From contig NZ_SZYH01000001.1 in the NCBI RefSeq assembly GCF_005298175.1, positions 3,286,001 through 3,350,000 of the forward strand: a stretch of DNA of 64,000 nucleotides, written 5' to 3'. The position numbers were made by a program, and so were the translations under genes. A model generated the notes under the pieces. The model did no database searches and was not told the DNA's origin. It saw nothing but the letters and a program-made list of their open reading frames with translations. Shown here piece by piece: positions 25,618 to 34,390 of this stretch. Source of the DNA: Marinobacter panjinensis (lineage in GTDB: Bacteria > Pseudomonadota > Gammaproteobacteria > Pseudomonadales > Oleiphilaceae). Positions within the stretch are counted from its first letter, which is position 1; every line of letters begins with the position of its first letter.

Positions 25618-25640
25618 ATCAAAAATGCGATATTTTTGAT
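25618..25640. promoter_or_regulatory. LysR-type operator palindrome in the divergent promoter
   Basis: Perfect 8-nt arms ATCAAAAA and TTTTTGAT flank a 7-nt centre TGCGATA; TTATC and GATTA extend the symmetry partly. It lies 47 nt from the LysR start and about 55 nt from the ALDH start in an AT-rich divergent promoter, the normal place for a LysR regulatory site with T-N11-A character. Confidence 0.7.
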
Positions 25641-25694
25641 TATCCTTATATATGAAAGAGGTCTAGGGTGTGGGTAATCACTAAGGAGGAACCC

Positions 25695-27137
25695 ATGTCA
25701 CAGTCATACGCACTCTACATTGGTGGAGAGTGGGTTAAGGGCGAAAACGCCGCCCTGCCTAACCGGAACCCGTCAGATCTGAATGACATTGTTGGCCATT
25801 TCGATCAGGCCAGTGCCGGCCAAGTCAAGCAAGCCATTGCTGCGGCAAGGGAGGCTCAGAAGGCGTGGGACAAAACAGGGCTTGAGGCCCGTTACAGCGC
25901 GCTGATGGCTATCGGTAATGAGTTGATTACCCGCAAGGACGAACTCGGTGAGCTGCTTTCACGTGAGGAAGGCAAGCCGCTGGTGGAGGGAAAGGGCGAG
26001 GTGTATCGCTCTGGCCAGTTCTTTCATTATTACGCCGCTGAAGTGCTGCGCCAGATTGATGACCGTGTGGCGTCAGTGCGGCCCGGTGTTGAGATAGAAA
26101 CACGCCGCGAGCCGCTGGGCGTTGTCGGGGTGATCAGCCCATGGAACTTCCCCATGGCGACGGCCGTTTGGAAAATCGCCCCGGCCCTGGCTTTCGGGAA
26201 CGCAGTGGTTTTCAAACCTGCCAATCTGGTCCCGGCGAGCGCCTGGGCGCTGACAGAAATTATCAGTCGCCAGGGACTGCCCCCCGGTACGTTCAACCTG
26301 GTCACCGGCAGTGGTCGCGAAGCGGGCGAAGCCCTGATTACGAGTTCGCATGTCCATGCCATTACCTTCACCGGGTCGCTGGAGGTTGGTCGCCGTGTAG
26401 CGGCCGCTACCGCTGCCAACCTGGTGAAGTGCCAGCTGGAGATGGGCTCCAAGAACGCCCTTATCGTGCTGGACGACGCTGACCTGGATGTCGCGGTTGA
26501 TGCAGCCTTCGCCGGTGCCTATTCCGGTTCTGGACAGAAGTGCACCGCCTCTTCACGGCTGATTGTTACCGAAGGCGTGCATGATGAATTCGTCGCCAGG
26601 CTGACCGCAAAGCTCGCAGATGCAAAGGTTGGCCCGGCGCTGGCGGACGGCACGGTCATCGGCCCTATCGCCAGTGATAGCCAGCTGGCAGCGAATCGCC
26701 GTTGGGTGGATGTTGCATTGCAGGAAGGCGCCACGCTGGCTTTCGGCGGCAAGGATGTGAAGGTCGGCAGTGAGGGCTATTACATGCAACCGGTGTTGTT
26801 CACAGACACCACCAATGACATGACCATCAACCGGGACGAGGTATTTGGTCCCGTCGCCTGTGTGATCCGGGTTCCGGATTACGAAGCGGCACTGACCACC
26901 CTCAACGATACCAACTATGGCCTTACTGCCGGTCTGATCACCCGCTCCCTGCATTGGGCGACGGATTTCAAGGCAAGGGCGGAGACCGGTTGCGTCATGG
27001 TGAATCTGGCCACTGCCGGCACCGATTACCACGTGCCCTTCGGTGGGCGTAAGGATTCCAGTTTCGGGCCGCGGGAACAGGGCCGATACGCCCGGGAGTT
27101 CTACACAGTCGTTAAAACCTGTTACACCAAGGCCTGA
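25695..27137 (+). CDS. Aldehyde dehydrogenase, 2-oxoglutarate-semialdehyde type
   Basis: 480 residues from the ATG after AAGGAGGA. The pattern SPWNFPMATAVWKIAPALAFGN, ELGSKN-like EMGSKNALIVLDDADLD (general-base Glu near 254) and GSGQKCTASSRL (nucleophilic Cys near 288) is that of alpha-ketoglutaric-semialdehyde dehydrogenases and relatives. It is the first gene of the BCCT operon. It would oxidise a C5-type semialdehyde or related aldehyde produced during breakdown of the imported compound; the substrate is inferred from family only. Confidence 0.92.
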   Translation: MSQSYALYIGGEWVKGENAALPNRNPSDLNDIVGHFDQASAGQVKQAIAAAREAQKAWDKTGLEARYSALMAIGNELITRKDELGELLSREEGKPLVEGKGEVYRSGQFFHYYAAEVLRQIDDRVASVRPGVEIETRREPLGVVGVISPWNFPMATAVWKIAPALAFGNAVVFKPANLVPASAWALTEIISRQGLPPGTFNLVTGSGREAGEALITSSHVHAITFTGSLEVGRRVAAATAANLVKCQLEMGSKNALIVLDDADLDVAVDAAFAGAYSGSGQKCTASSRLIVTEGVHDEFVARLTAKLADAKVGPALADGTVIGPIASDSQLAANRRWVDVALQEGATLAFGGKDVKVGSEGYYMQPVLFTDTTNDMTINRDEVFGPVACVIRVPDYEAALTTLNDTNYGLTAGLITRSLHWATDFKARAETGCVMVNLATAGTDYHVPFGGRKDSSFGPREQGRYAREFYTVVKTCYTKA

Positions 27138-27147
27138 GGTTGCCACC

Positions 27148-28149
27148 ATGTCAAAGTCTGTTCTGACCATTGATGGTTTGCAGTACTCGAACTGGTCACG
27201 AGCCATCTTTGAGGAAATGCGGGAAGGTGGTGTTGATGCTGTGCACGCCACCCTGGTGTATCACGAGAACTGCCGCGAGACCTTACTGCGTTTCGGAGAA
27301 TGGCAGCGGCGCTTCGAGATACATCAAGACCTGATCGTGCCGGTGCGCCAGGCCAGTGACATTGAGCTTGCAAGGGAAAGTAATCGCGTGGGCATATTCT
27401 TTGGTGCCCAGAACTGTTCTCCCATCGAAGACGATATTGATCTGGTCGCCATCATGCGCCGGTTAGGCCTGATGATCATGCAGCTCACCTACAACAATCA
27501 GAGTCTGTTGGCCTGTGGCTGTTACGAAGCTGAAGACAGTGGCATCACCCGTTTTGGCAGGCAAGTGATTCGGGAGATGAACCGCGTCGGTATGTTGATT
27601 GATATGTCACACAGTTCGGAACGTTCAACGCTTGAGGCCATCGAATTGTCGGAGCGGCCAGTGATTATTTCCCATGCTAACCCGGCGAGTTTCCATGCGG
27701 CCAAACGCAATAAGTCCGATGAAGTATTGCGGGCAGTGGCCCAGAGCGGCGGCATCCTGGGATTCTCCGTGTACCCATTCCATCTCAGGAATGGGCCGGA
27801 CTGCACGCTGGACGAATTCTGCGGCATGGTAGCTGATACCGCAGAGCTGATGGGAATCGACCACATTGGCATTGGCACCGACCTGTGCCAGGGGCAACCG
27901 GAATCGGTACTGACCTGGATGCGGAACGGCCGATGGACCAAGGCCATGGACTACGGCGAGGGCAACAAGGCGAATGCCGGCTGGCCGAGGCCACTGTCCT
28001 GGTTCAGCGACAACCGCCACTTCAACAACATTGCAGAAGGTTTGTACCTGAAAGGGTTTAATAACGATGAGATCGAGAAAATCATGGGCCGTAACTGGCT
28101 CCGGCAATTAACCGAGGGTACACGGCCTCAGGCAGGGGCGGTGTACTGA
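27148..28149 (+). CDS. M19 membrane-dipeptidase-family protein, variant metal site
   Basis: 333 residues. The M19 fold is supported by MLIDMSHSSERST, VIISHANPASFH and HIGIGTDLCQGQ, which keep the later histidine and aspartate ligands. The first ligand pair HxD, normally in a DGHND-like motif at the N-terminus, reads IDGLQYSNWS here, and the bridging Glu region reads FFGAQNCSPIED. A one-metal or altered site is therefore likely, as in the dipeptidase-like gene that I recall near glycine-betaine catabolic genes of pseudomonads. It sits between the aldehyde dehydrogenase and the BCCT transporter. A true dipeptide substrate seems unlikely in this setting. Confidence 0.9.
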   Translation: MSKSVLTIDGLQYSNWSRAIFEEMREGGVDAVHATLVYHENCRETLLRFGEWQRRFEIHQDLIVPVRQASDIELARESNRVGIFFGAQNCSPIEDDIDLVAIMRRLGLMIMQLTYNNQSLLACGCYEAEDSGITRFGRQVIREMNRVGMLIDMSHSSERSTLEAIELSERPVIISHANPASFHAAKRNKSDEVLRAVAQSGGILGFSVYPFHLRNGPDCTLDEFCGMVADTAELMGIDHIGIGTDLCQGQPESVLTWMRNGRWTKAMDYGEGNKANAGWPRPLSWFSDNRHFNNIAEGLYLKGFNNDEIEKIMGRNWLRQLTEGTRPQAGAVY

Positions 28150-28196
28150 ATTTTGTTCCAACTATACAGTTCCAACAACAAAAACAGGTAAGCGCC

Positions 28197-29819
28197 ATGA
28201 CAATCTCAGCCAGTACTACCGCGACTTCGGAAGCGGGTATCAAGCGCTTGGGGGACCCGATCGTATTGGGCCTGAGCATCGGATTCATACTGCTTTTTCT
28301 TGGGCTCTCACTGTATGACATTGAGTGGACCGCCGGGCTAATTTCCAGCGGTTTCGCCTGGACGGCCAAGACCCTGGGATCTTACTTTCAGCTTCTACTG
28401 TTGCTGACCTTTCTGATCGGGATGGGTGTGGCCATATCGCCTGCAGGTAGCGCCAAGGTGGGCAACCGGAGTACCCCGGAGTTGAGCACCTTCAAATGGT
28501 TGTCCATTATCATGTGTACGCTCCTGGCCGGTGGTGGTGTGTTCTTCGCCGCCGGCGAGCCAGTCTATCACTTCGTAGTGACACCTCCGGTATTTGATAC
28601 CGAGGCCGGTACTGCGGCGGCGGTTGCACCGGCCCTGGCGCAATCGTTCATGCACTGGGGATTTCTGGCCTGGGCAATTCTGGGCACGCTGTCGGCCATC
28701 GTGCTGGCCCATGCCCATTATGTGAAAGGTCAGCCACTGCAGCCCCGAACACTGCTCTATCCGGTGTTTGGCGACCGGGTGATGCACGGCTGGTTTGGTG
28801 GCCTGGTGGATGCTGCCTGTGTAATAGCTGTGGTTGCCGGCACCGTGGGGCCGATCGGATTCCTCGCCACTCAGGTCAGCTTTGGCCTCCATGAGCTATT
28901 CGGTTTCCCCCAGGGGTTCGGCACGCAGCTGATGATCCTGCTGGTGCTGGCAGCGGTTTACGTAACGTCAGCCATGACCGGTATCCATAGGGGGATCCAG
29001 CTTCTGAGCCGTTTCAATGTCTTTCTGGCTCTGGCGATCGCGGCGGTTATTTTCATTTTCGGTCCTACCCTCTTCCTGACCAATGCCTATACTCAGGGTT
29101 TCGGGGAGTACGTCACGTCCTTTTTCGCCATGGCAACGGTTACGGCTGGCACTGCCGAGGGCTGGTGGATGCAATGGTGGACAGTGTTCTTCTTCGCCTG
29201 GTTCCTGGGTTACGGTCCGCTGATGGCGATCTTCGTCGCTCGCATATCCCGTGGCCGGACAATCCGCCAGATGATCCTCGCCGTGGGCGTGATGGCGCCC
29301 GTGGCGACCACCATCTGGTTTACCCTGCTGGGGGGCTCCGGTATTTTTTACCAGCTAACGGGCGCCATCGACCTGACTGATGCACTGAACAATTTCCAGT
29401 TTGACGTTGCCACGCTCACCATCGCCCAGGCGCTCCCCGGCGGTACGCTGATGGCCCTCGCCATTCTTGTGCTCACCACCATATTCGTGGCGACCACCGG
29501 CGATTCCATGAGCTATGCCATTGCTGTAGTCAGCGCTGGGCATGACGACCCTGACCCCGTTGTGAGAGCCTTCTGGGGTGTGGCGATGGCATTGATGGCA
29601 GCGGTACTTCTCTACATGGGGGCAGGGCAGATCAGTGCCTTGCAGCAGTTCATTGTTATTACGGCAATACCGGTCTCGCTGATTTTGCTGCCGTCGCTGT
29701 ACATTGGCCCGAAATCCGCCTATGCCATGGCAAGGGAGCAGGGCATTGTGCCTCCCAAAGGCGAAGTGGCCCTGGTGGGCGCGACCACGGGCTCAGCTGA
29801 ATCTGTTTCGGAGGACTGA
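28197..29819 (+). CDS. BCCT-family betaine/carnitine/choline-type transporter
   Basis: 540-residue secondary transporter with about twelve spans. The conserved helix region is QWWTVFFFAWFLGYGPLMAIFVARISRGRTIRQ, where the usual Trp-Ser-Pro-Phe reads Tyr-Gly-Pro-Leu. The TTGDSMSYAI segment matches the family's helix 10/11 region. Lack of a long C-terminal osmosensor tail suggests a nutritional rather than osmoprotective carrier. It probably imports the zwitterionic compound that the operon degrades. Confidence 0.93.
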   Translation: MTISASTTATSEAGIKRLGDPIVLGLSIGFILLFLGLSLYDIEWTAGLISSGFAWTAKTLGSYFQLLLLLTFLIGMGVAISPAGSAKVGNRSTPELSTFKWLSIIMCTLLAGGGVFFAAGEPVYHFVVTPPVFDTEAGTAAAVAPALAQSFMHWGFLAWAILGTLSAIVLAHAHYVKGQPLQPRTLLYPVFGDRVMHGWFGGLVDAACVIAVVAGTVGPIGFLATQVSFGLHELFGFPQGFGTQLMILLVLAAVYVTSAMTGIHRGIQLLSRFNVFLALAIAAVIFIFGPTLFLTNAYTQGFGEYVTSFFAMATVTAGTAEGWWMQWWTVFFFAWFLGYGPLMAIFVARISRGRTIRQMILAVGVMAPVATTIWFTLLGGSGIFYQLTGAIDLTDALNNFQFDVATLTIAQALPGGTLMALAILVLTTIFVATTGDSMSYAIAVVSAGHDDPDPVVRAFWGVAMALMAAVLLYMGAGQISALQQFIVITAIPVSLILLPSLYIGPKSAYAMAREQGIVPPKGEVALVGATTGSAESVSED

Positions 29820-29822
29820 CCG

Positions 29823-31553
29823 ATGGCTACCCAGTTGGATGTGCAACCTCAACTGAAATTGCGGCCCGCCGCCAGAGTAATGAACCTGGTGCGGCTGGGT
29901 AGTCTGCACGCCAGCCGCCTGAGCTTCTCACGCAGCCTGGTTCGCCAGATGGCACGTGAGGACTGGACTGTAACAACTGTGCGGAATGATCTGGATGAGC
30001 ACGGCCACGGTGTCATGATCTACCGCTTGCAGACGCCCCATCATACGTACCACGGTGTGATATTTTCCCAGCACCTTGAGCCTGAGCGGCGGTCCGATCG
30101 AGTTATTGCCGAGGCATGGGACGTTACGTTCGCGCTCGTCGAAGGGGCGGTTGAGGGCAGCCTACTGGCCCAGATGGCTGCCAACGTTCCCTTGCAGGAG
30201 GCCGGCCGGCAGCATCCGAGGCTGCTGGTGCTGTCCCGGGCGAACAAGAGCCTGCGTAACTTCAGTCATTTTATCGATGCCCTTGCCTCCGGGAGACAGC
30301 CAGATCCGGCCTGGCTGACCCGCGTGGGCTATCTCTATCGAACTACGGCTGTCTATGGCAATGGCAAGTTCGGCATTGCCGACTACGCGCGCCTGCAGAA
30401 GAACCCGGATTTCCACCGGCCGTTCTCGGCGCAGATGTTTGCCGTCTATTTGTTGCGACATTTCTCCATACAGCAGGTGGAGCATCTGGCCCGATCGCGT
30501 GCGCCGGATCGGGCGGTCGGGCTTGCCCCTGCGCTGCAACGCTACCTGGGCATTGGTAACTCCACCGGTCTGGGCATGGCACCTTTCCTGATCAATCATC
30601 CGCAACTGATCCAGCAATGGGTGTATTGCCGTGAACGAGCGCTGGCCTGGGCTCGCGAGCAACCTCCTGCCGATAACGTGCGCCGGGATTTGTTGTCGCT
30701 GCTGCAACGGGCTCACCGGCACTTTGTGGAAACAGTGACGGAAGACGCCGAACAAACCCAACGAAATCTCGCCACGGTGGAATCGATTGCGGCAGTCATT
30801 GATTGGCTGGAACGGACATCGGCGAGATCCAGTCTCTGGAGCGATCTGCTGGCATGGGCGGACAATCATTGTTCGCTCGAAGCCCAGGAGTTGATTAATA
30901 CGTTGTTGATCGAACTTTACCCGGACCTGATCGATGCCGTTGAGGATGAACTTGGCTGCGAGGAAATCCTCGAGTTACAGCCGGAGGTAAAAGCTGCTGC
31001 GTTGAAACAGACCATTGAGACCCGCTTTGCCTGGGCGCTGGACTACGATCCCAAGAACCCGGAGCACCGGCACTGGTTCTGGTATCGCTCCGCTGAGAAG
31101 GAAGAACCCCGGTTGGGGGTGCGTGCGGAAGAACCCGGTGCCGAGAAGGAAATGCAGCTCGCCATGGGGCCTCGAATTCACCGCACCTACCAACTGCTGG
31201 ATGCGTTCCTGGACCGCAGCCCCCGGGGCTCTGTTGTGGAATTTCTGCTGGCGCATCCTGGTCAGAAGGAGTGCGTGCGGCGTATCCAGACCATGGGTGC
31301 GACGCCTTATGGCGAGATACGGGCCAACCTGTGGCATCGGGATATGAAGCCGATGCATTTACTGCGCACCAAACTGTCTTTTTTCGGCGCCAGCCGATTT
31401 GACCCCAAGTCTGACCGCTGGGTGAGAGTGACGCTGTTTCAGGGCGCGCCCCTGTTTTGCGAATTGTTCAGCGATCACGGCACCGATAAGGCACGCCTGA
31501 AGGCGCTCGACGACTGGAGCTTTCCCGTGGAACCGGATCTGAACGCGTTATGA
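29823..31553 (+). CDS. Conserved protein of unknown function, BCCT operon
   Basis: 576 residues, soluble, without signal peptide or membrane span. Notable segments are AGRQHPRLLVLSRANKSLRNFSHFIDAL, a Trp/His/Arg-rich stretch HRHWFWYRSAEKEEPRLG near residue 415, and GEIRANLWHRDMKPMHLLRTKLSFFGASRFDPKSDRWVRVTLF near the end. I do not recognise a characterised domain. It begins 3 nt after the transporter stop and overlaps the DUF3726 start as ATGA, so it is probably a catabolic enzyme or partner that acts with DUF3726. Confidence 0.85.
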   Translation: MATQLDVQPQLKLRPAARVMNLVRLGSLHASRLSFSRSLVRQMAREDWTVTTVRNDLDEHGHGVMIYRLQTPHHTYHGVIFSQHLEPERRSDRVIAEAWDVTFALVEGAVEGSLLAQMAANVPLQEAGRQHPRLLVLSRANKSLRNFSHFIDALASGRQPDPAWLTRVGYLYRTTAVYGNGKFGIADYARLQKNPDFHRPFSAQMFAVYLLRHFSIQQVEHLARSRAPDRAVGLAPALQRYLGIGNSTGLGMAPFLINHPQLIQQWVYCRERALAWAREQPPADNVRRDLLSLLQRAHRHFVETVTEDAEQTQRNLATVESIAAVIDWLERTSARSSLWSDLLAWADNHCSLEAQELINTLLIELYPDLIDAVEDELGCEEILELQPEVKAAALKQTIETRFAWALDYDPKNPEHRHWFWYRSAEKEEPRLGVRAEEPGAEKEMQLAMGPRIHRTYQLLDAFLDRSPRGSVVEFLLAHPGQKECVRRIQTMGATPYGEIRANLWHRDMKPMHLLRTKLSFFGASRFDPKSDRWVRVTLFQGAPLFCELFSDHGTDKARLKALDDWSFPVEPDLNAL

Positions 31554-32317
31554 AAGTGTCTTTCAATGAACTGCAGGGTATGGGCCGCAAAGCCTTTATC
31601 GGGATAGGTTTTGAAGAGGGAGACGCCATCGACGCCGCCGAAATGGTGGCCTGGATGGAAGCCCACGGCCTGGGTGGCGTGGCGGCCCTGAAAAAAGGGC
31701 TCGACTACCTATTGAATGAGGATCCCGCTGAAACCCCGACCCTGGTGTATCAGGACGCTGACTTCAGTGTACTGGACGCTCACAACCACAGCATCCTGGG
31801 CAATGCCAGCCTGGCAGTGGAACTGGGCTATGCCCGGGCGAGAGCACGCGGACTATCCATCACCAAGGTCCGCCATTGTCACAACAGGGTCCTCGTCATC
31901 GGCTACCTCTCCAGACTGGCGCGCCGGGGTATGAACGTGACGGCCTTCTGGCGCAACTCGCACGAACCCCTGATTGAACAGGTGGTTGGTTTCAAAGCTG
32001 GCCATCCCGTGCCCGAGATCTGTGTTTACAGCCTGGAGGAGTTGCCCGACGATACCGAGAGGAACGACGGCATCACCCTGATCATGGCCAACCATGTCGA
32101 CCTGCTGCCGAGCCTGCGCTCGGACTACGCCCTGACCAATCTCATGCGGCAAACCGAGGAGGACCTCGAGCGACAGCGTGACCGGGCCCTGGTGGAAGGT
32201 CTGGAAGTGGACGATGAGCTTTGGAAAACTCTCAAAACCCTGGCCGACCGGCTGTTGGTCGAAGCCTCCGAGGCTTCTCGCAGTGGCGCAGGCGCAGGAG
32301 CCAGCGACAATGATTGA
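31550..32317 (+). CDS. DUF3726 protein
   Basis: 255 residues starting in an ATGA overlap. MKVSFNELQGMGRKAFIGIGFEEGDAIDAAEMVAWMEAHGLGG at the N-terminus is reminiscent of the malate/L-lactate dehydrogenase family's opening region, and I recall the family as DUF3726. A repeated histidine/asparagine pattern (DAHNHSILGN, KVRHCHNRVLV) could form an active site. No activity is known to me. Its gene ends 14 nt before the RidA start. Confidence 0.85.
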   Translation: MKVSFNELQGMGRKAFIGIGFEEGDAIDAAEMVAWMEAHGLGGVAALKKGLDYLLNEDPAETPTLVYQDADFSVLDAHNHSILGNASLAVELGYARARARGLSITKVRHCHNRVLVIGYLSRLARRGMNVTAFWRNSHEPLIEQVVGFKAGHPVPEICVYSLEELPDDTERNDGITLIMANHVDLLPSLRSDYALTNLMRQTEEDLERQRDRALVEGLEVDDELWKTLKTLADRLLVEASEASRSGAGAGASDND

Positions 32318-32331
32318 ATGGAGAACTGCCG

Positions 32332-32721
32332 ATGACCACAGCGCCCGTCATTACACCGATAGCCACTGATCTGCCACGCTCGAAGGCGCCGCTGGAATGG
32401 GCAGTCAGCGCCAATGGCATCCTGTTCACCGCCCAGATCCCTATTGACGCGAGTGGTCAGGTGGTCGCTGGCGGAATTGAAGCCCAGGCCCGGCAAACCA
32501 TGGCCAATCTGGAACACACGCTGCAGTGCGCGGGCGTGGGTATGGCGGGCCTGACCCAGGCGCTGATCTATGTGACCGATAGGGAGCATCTGGCGGCAGT
32601 CAACCAGGTTTACGCGGAGTACGTCGGTGAACCCTATCCTAATCGTGCCGCGATCATTGTCTCCGGCTTTGCCAGGCCGGAGATGCTGGTGGAAATCGTG
32701 GCTTATGCTGCCGTGTCTTGA
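32332..32721 (+). CDS. RidA (YjgF/UK114)-family enamine/imine deaminase
   Basis: 129 residues. QTMANLEHTLQCAGVGMAGLTQALIYVTD and PNRAAIIVSGFARPEMLVEIVAYA are the family's two strongest segments, with the catalytic Arg in PNRAA. RidA proteins hydrolyse reactive enamines or imines. It is the last gene of the BCCT operon, which implies that the pathway passes through an imine or enamine, for example after ring reduction or oxidative demethylation of an N-methyl compound. Confidence 0.92.
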   Translation: MTTAPVITPIATDLPRSKAPLEWAVSANGILFTAQIPIDASGQVVAGGIEAQARQTMANLEHTLQCAGVGMAGLTQALIYVTDREHLAAVNQVYAEYVGEPYPNRAAIIVSGFARPEMLVEIVAYAAVS

Positions 32722-32760
32722 TAGGCGGGCACCGCCAATGTGGCGGTCGCCCTCGCTATC
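32720..32760. terminator. Extended hairpin across convergent gene ends
   Basis: Nested arms GATAG, GGGC and CCGCC pair with GGCGG, GCCC and CTATC around loop AATGT. The structure covers the RidA stop and reaches the stop of the convergent old yellow enzyme gene. It lacks a U-run, so it is a bidirectional 3'-end hairpin rather than a textbook terminator. Confidence 0.5.
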
Positions 32761-33859
32761 AGTGGTTTCTGCTCTCGCGCCAGGCCAGTTCATTGGTGAT
32801 GGTGGCCTTGGGTTGTAGCATTCCGAAGTCCAGATCGGCAATGTCCTTGCCGTCCTTGAGGCGCTGCACAAAATCCGGATTGGCCAGCGCTTTTTTGCCT
32901 ACTGCCAGCAAGGCGCCAGGGAACTGGTTGGCCACGTCCTGCAAGTTGGTTTCTTCAATACCACCATTTATGATCAGCTCGATGCCCTGCACATCGGCCG
33001 CAACACTGGCCAGGCTTTGGTCACCACTGATGAAGTGCTGTCTATTAACATCTCCGTCGGTTGTGTGGACGAAGTCCGCACCGGCATCACGAACTGCCTG
33101 GACAATCTGGCGGAAGCCTGCCGCACCTTCTGGCAACTGATAGTCGGGGTCTGTCACGGTACCCTGAGAAAGTCGAATCCCCACGGGGTAGTTATCGCCA
33201 ACAGCGTTCCGCACGGCCTGAACAACTTCCACCGTCAGGCGTAAGCGGTTCTCCAGAGAGCCGCCATAGTTGTGCTCCCGCGTATTGAAATACGTGCTCA
33301 GGAACTGGTTAAGCAGATAACCGTTGGCACCGTGAATCTCGATACCGTCGAAGCCAGCGGCTTTGGCGTTCGCGGCGGATTGGGCGAAGCCGTCAATAGC
33401 TGACCGGATATCGGCATCAGTCATGACGCTGGGTGTCTGCCAGACCGTTTGATCTCCGTAAAAACCAAGTGGAGCACCTTTTGGGGTAACCTCGCTCGGG
33501 CCCAATGGCTGGTCGGTATAGCGGTTGGCCTGAAACTGGGCGCCGGCGTGCATGAGCTGAACAAACATCTTGCTGCCGGCTGCATGAACACGGTTAACAA
33601 TTGTTGTCCAGGCTTCAACCTGGGAGTCATTGATGATACCTGGCTGGTTTGCATACCCTTGGCTGGCGTTGTCGTCAGTGTAGGTGCCCTCAGTGATCAC
33701 CAGGCCGAAACCACCTTTGGCGTAGCCCTCGTAATGGTCTGCCATAAGAGTATTTGGCGTGCCATCGGCCTCTGCGCTGGTGCGCGTCATCGGGGCCAGA
33801 GCAAACCGGTTCGGCACTTCAATGGAATGGAAACTGACAGGCTGCATTGCGTCGCTCAT
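32759..33859 (-). CDS. Old yellow enzyme-family alkene reductase
   Basis: 366-residue FMN-dependent TIM-barrel reductase. IEVPNRFALAPMTRTSA, GLVITEGTYT, EIHGANGYLLNQFLS (substrate-activating His/Asn pair) and YGGSLENRLRL are all in order. The usual acidic residue before YGGS is His-Asn here. It is convergent with the BCCT operon, so it is not co-transcribed, although it could act on the same unsaturated compounds. It resembles NemA/XenB-type enzymes that reduce activated C=C bonds. Confidence 0.93.
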   Translation of the reverse strand: MSDAMQPVSFHSIEVPNRFALAPMTRTSAEADGTPNTLMADHYEGYAKGGFGLVITEGTYTDDNASQGYANQPGIINDSQVEAWTTIVNRVHAAGSKMFVQLMHAGAQFQANRYTDQPLGPSEVTPKGAPLGFYGDQTVWQTPSVMTDADIRSAIDGFAQSAANAKAAGFDGIEIHGANGYLLNQFLSTYFNTREHNYGGSLENRLRLTVEVVQAVRNAVGDNYPVGIRLSQGTVTDPDYQLPEGAAGFRQIVQAVRDAGADFVHTTDGDVNRQHFISGDQSLASVAADVQGIELIINGGIEETNLQDVANQFPGALLAVGKKALANPDFVQRLKDGKDIADLDFGMLQPKATITNELAWRESRNH

Positions 33860-33897
33860 TGGAACCCCTTACTTTGTTGTGAAGCTATGAGGGTGCA

Positions 33898-33912
33898 TTG
33901 TCCGTGGGACAA
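33898..33912. promoter_or_regulatory. Operator-like palindrome upstream of the old yellow enzyme gene
   Basis: TTGTCC and GGACAA are perfect arms around GTG, centred about 46 nt before the reductase start on its promoter side. Spacing suits a small dimeric repressor such as a NemR-like TetR protein; no regulator gene is adjacent. Confidence 0.5.
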
Positions 33913-34027
33913 GAAAATTCTTAAAGCGAAGATAATCGACCTAGCCCGTCAGTATTTTTGAATGAGTGCTCATGGGGCTATTTTTCCTGAAGCATCGGAA
34001 TTCCGGTATAGGTTATAGACTGGACGT

Positions 34028-34237
34028 ATGAAACAACCCATCACCGGCTACCATAAAGACGATGAAGACCACTGGGTCGCCCAGTTGGCATGTGGCCACA
34101 ATCAGCATGTGCGCCATACACCACCGTGGGTGAATCGCCCCTGGGTCACTACGGCAGATGGCCGGGAGTCAATGCTGGGGTTTGAGCTCGATTGCAGGAA
34201 ATGTGAAGAGGGTGCGCCGCCGGATGGCAGGCCCTGA
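34028..34237 (+). CDS. DUF3565 small protein
   Basis: 69 residues. The pattern ITGYHKDDEDHWVAQLACGHNQHVRHTPPW with a later CRKC matches DUF3565, whose His and Cys residues suggest a small zinc site. The start follows a TATAGG/TATAGA-like -10 region. Function is unknown in the family. It is a single gene. Confidence 0.85.
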   Translation: MKQPITGYHKDDEDHWVAQLACGHNQHVRHTPPWVNRPWVTTADGRESMLGFELDCRKCEEGAPPDGRP

Positions 34238-34294
34238 GCGTTTGGGGCAGGCGGTTATACTGTTTTCCCGATTGCCAGCAGGTCTGCCCTACAT

Positions 34295-34324
34295 AAAAAA
34301 CGGCCTGCGCTGAGAGCGAGGCCG
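34295..34324 (-). terminator. Rho-independent terminator for the minus strand
   Basis: On the minus strand CGGCCT pairs with AGGCCG, with an inner CGC/GCG stack and loop TCTCA, followed by six U. It lies 67 nt downstream of the 24-aa membrane peptide gene and would end its transcript. Confidence 0.85.
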
Positions 34325-34390
34325 GTGGAAAAAGGCTCTGGAGGGGGGCCATAGCCATCTTGCCAAAGCGGGGCCATTAACGGCCCCGGC

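Noticed and set aside
32759..33859. Old yellow enzyme as a member of the BCCT operon
   Set aside because: It is on the opposite strand with its own promoter and operator; only a functional, not transcriptional, link is possible.
33887..33961. 24-codon plus-strand frame in the promoter of the old yellow enzyme gene
   Set aside because: No ribosome site, and it overlaps the operator palindrome and promoter of the divergent gene.
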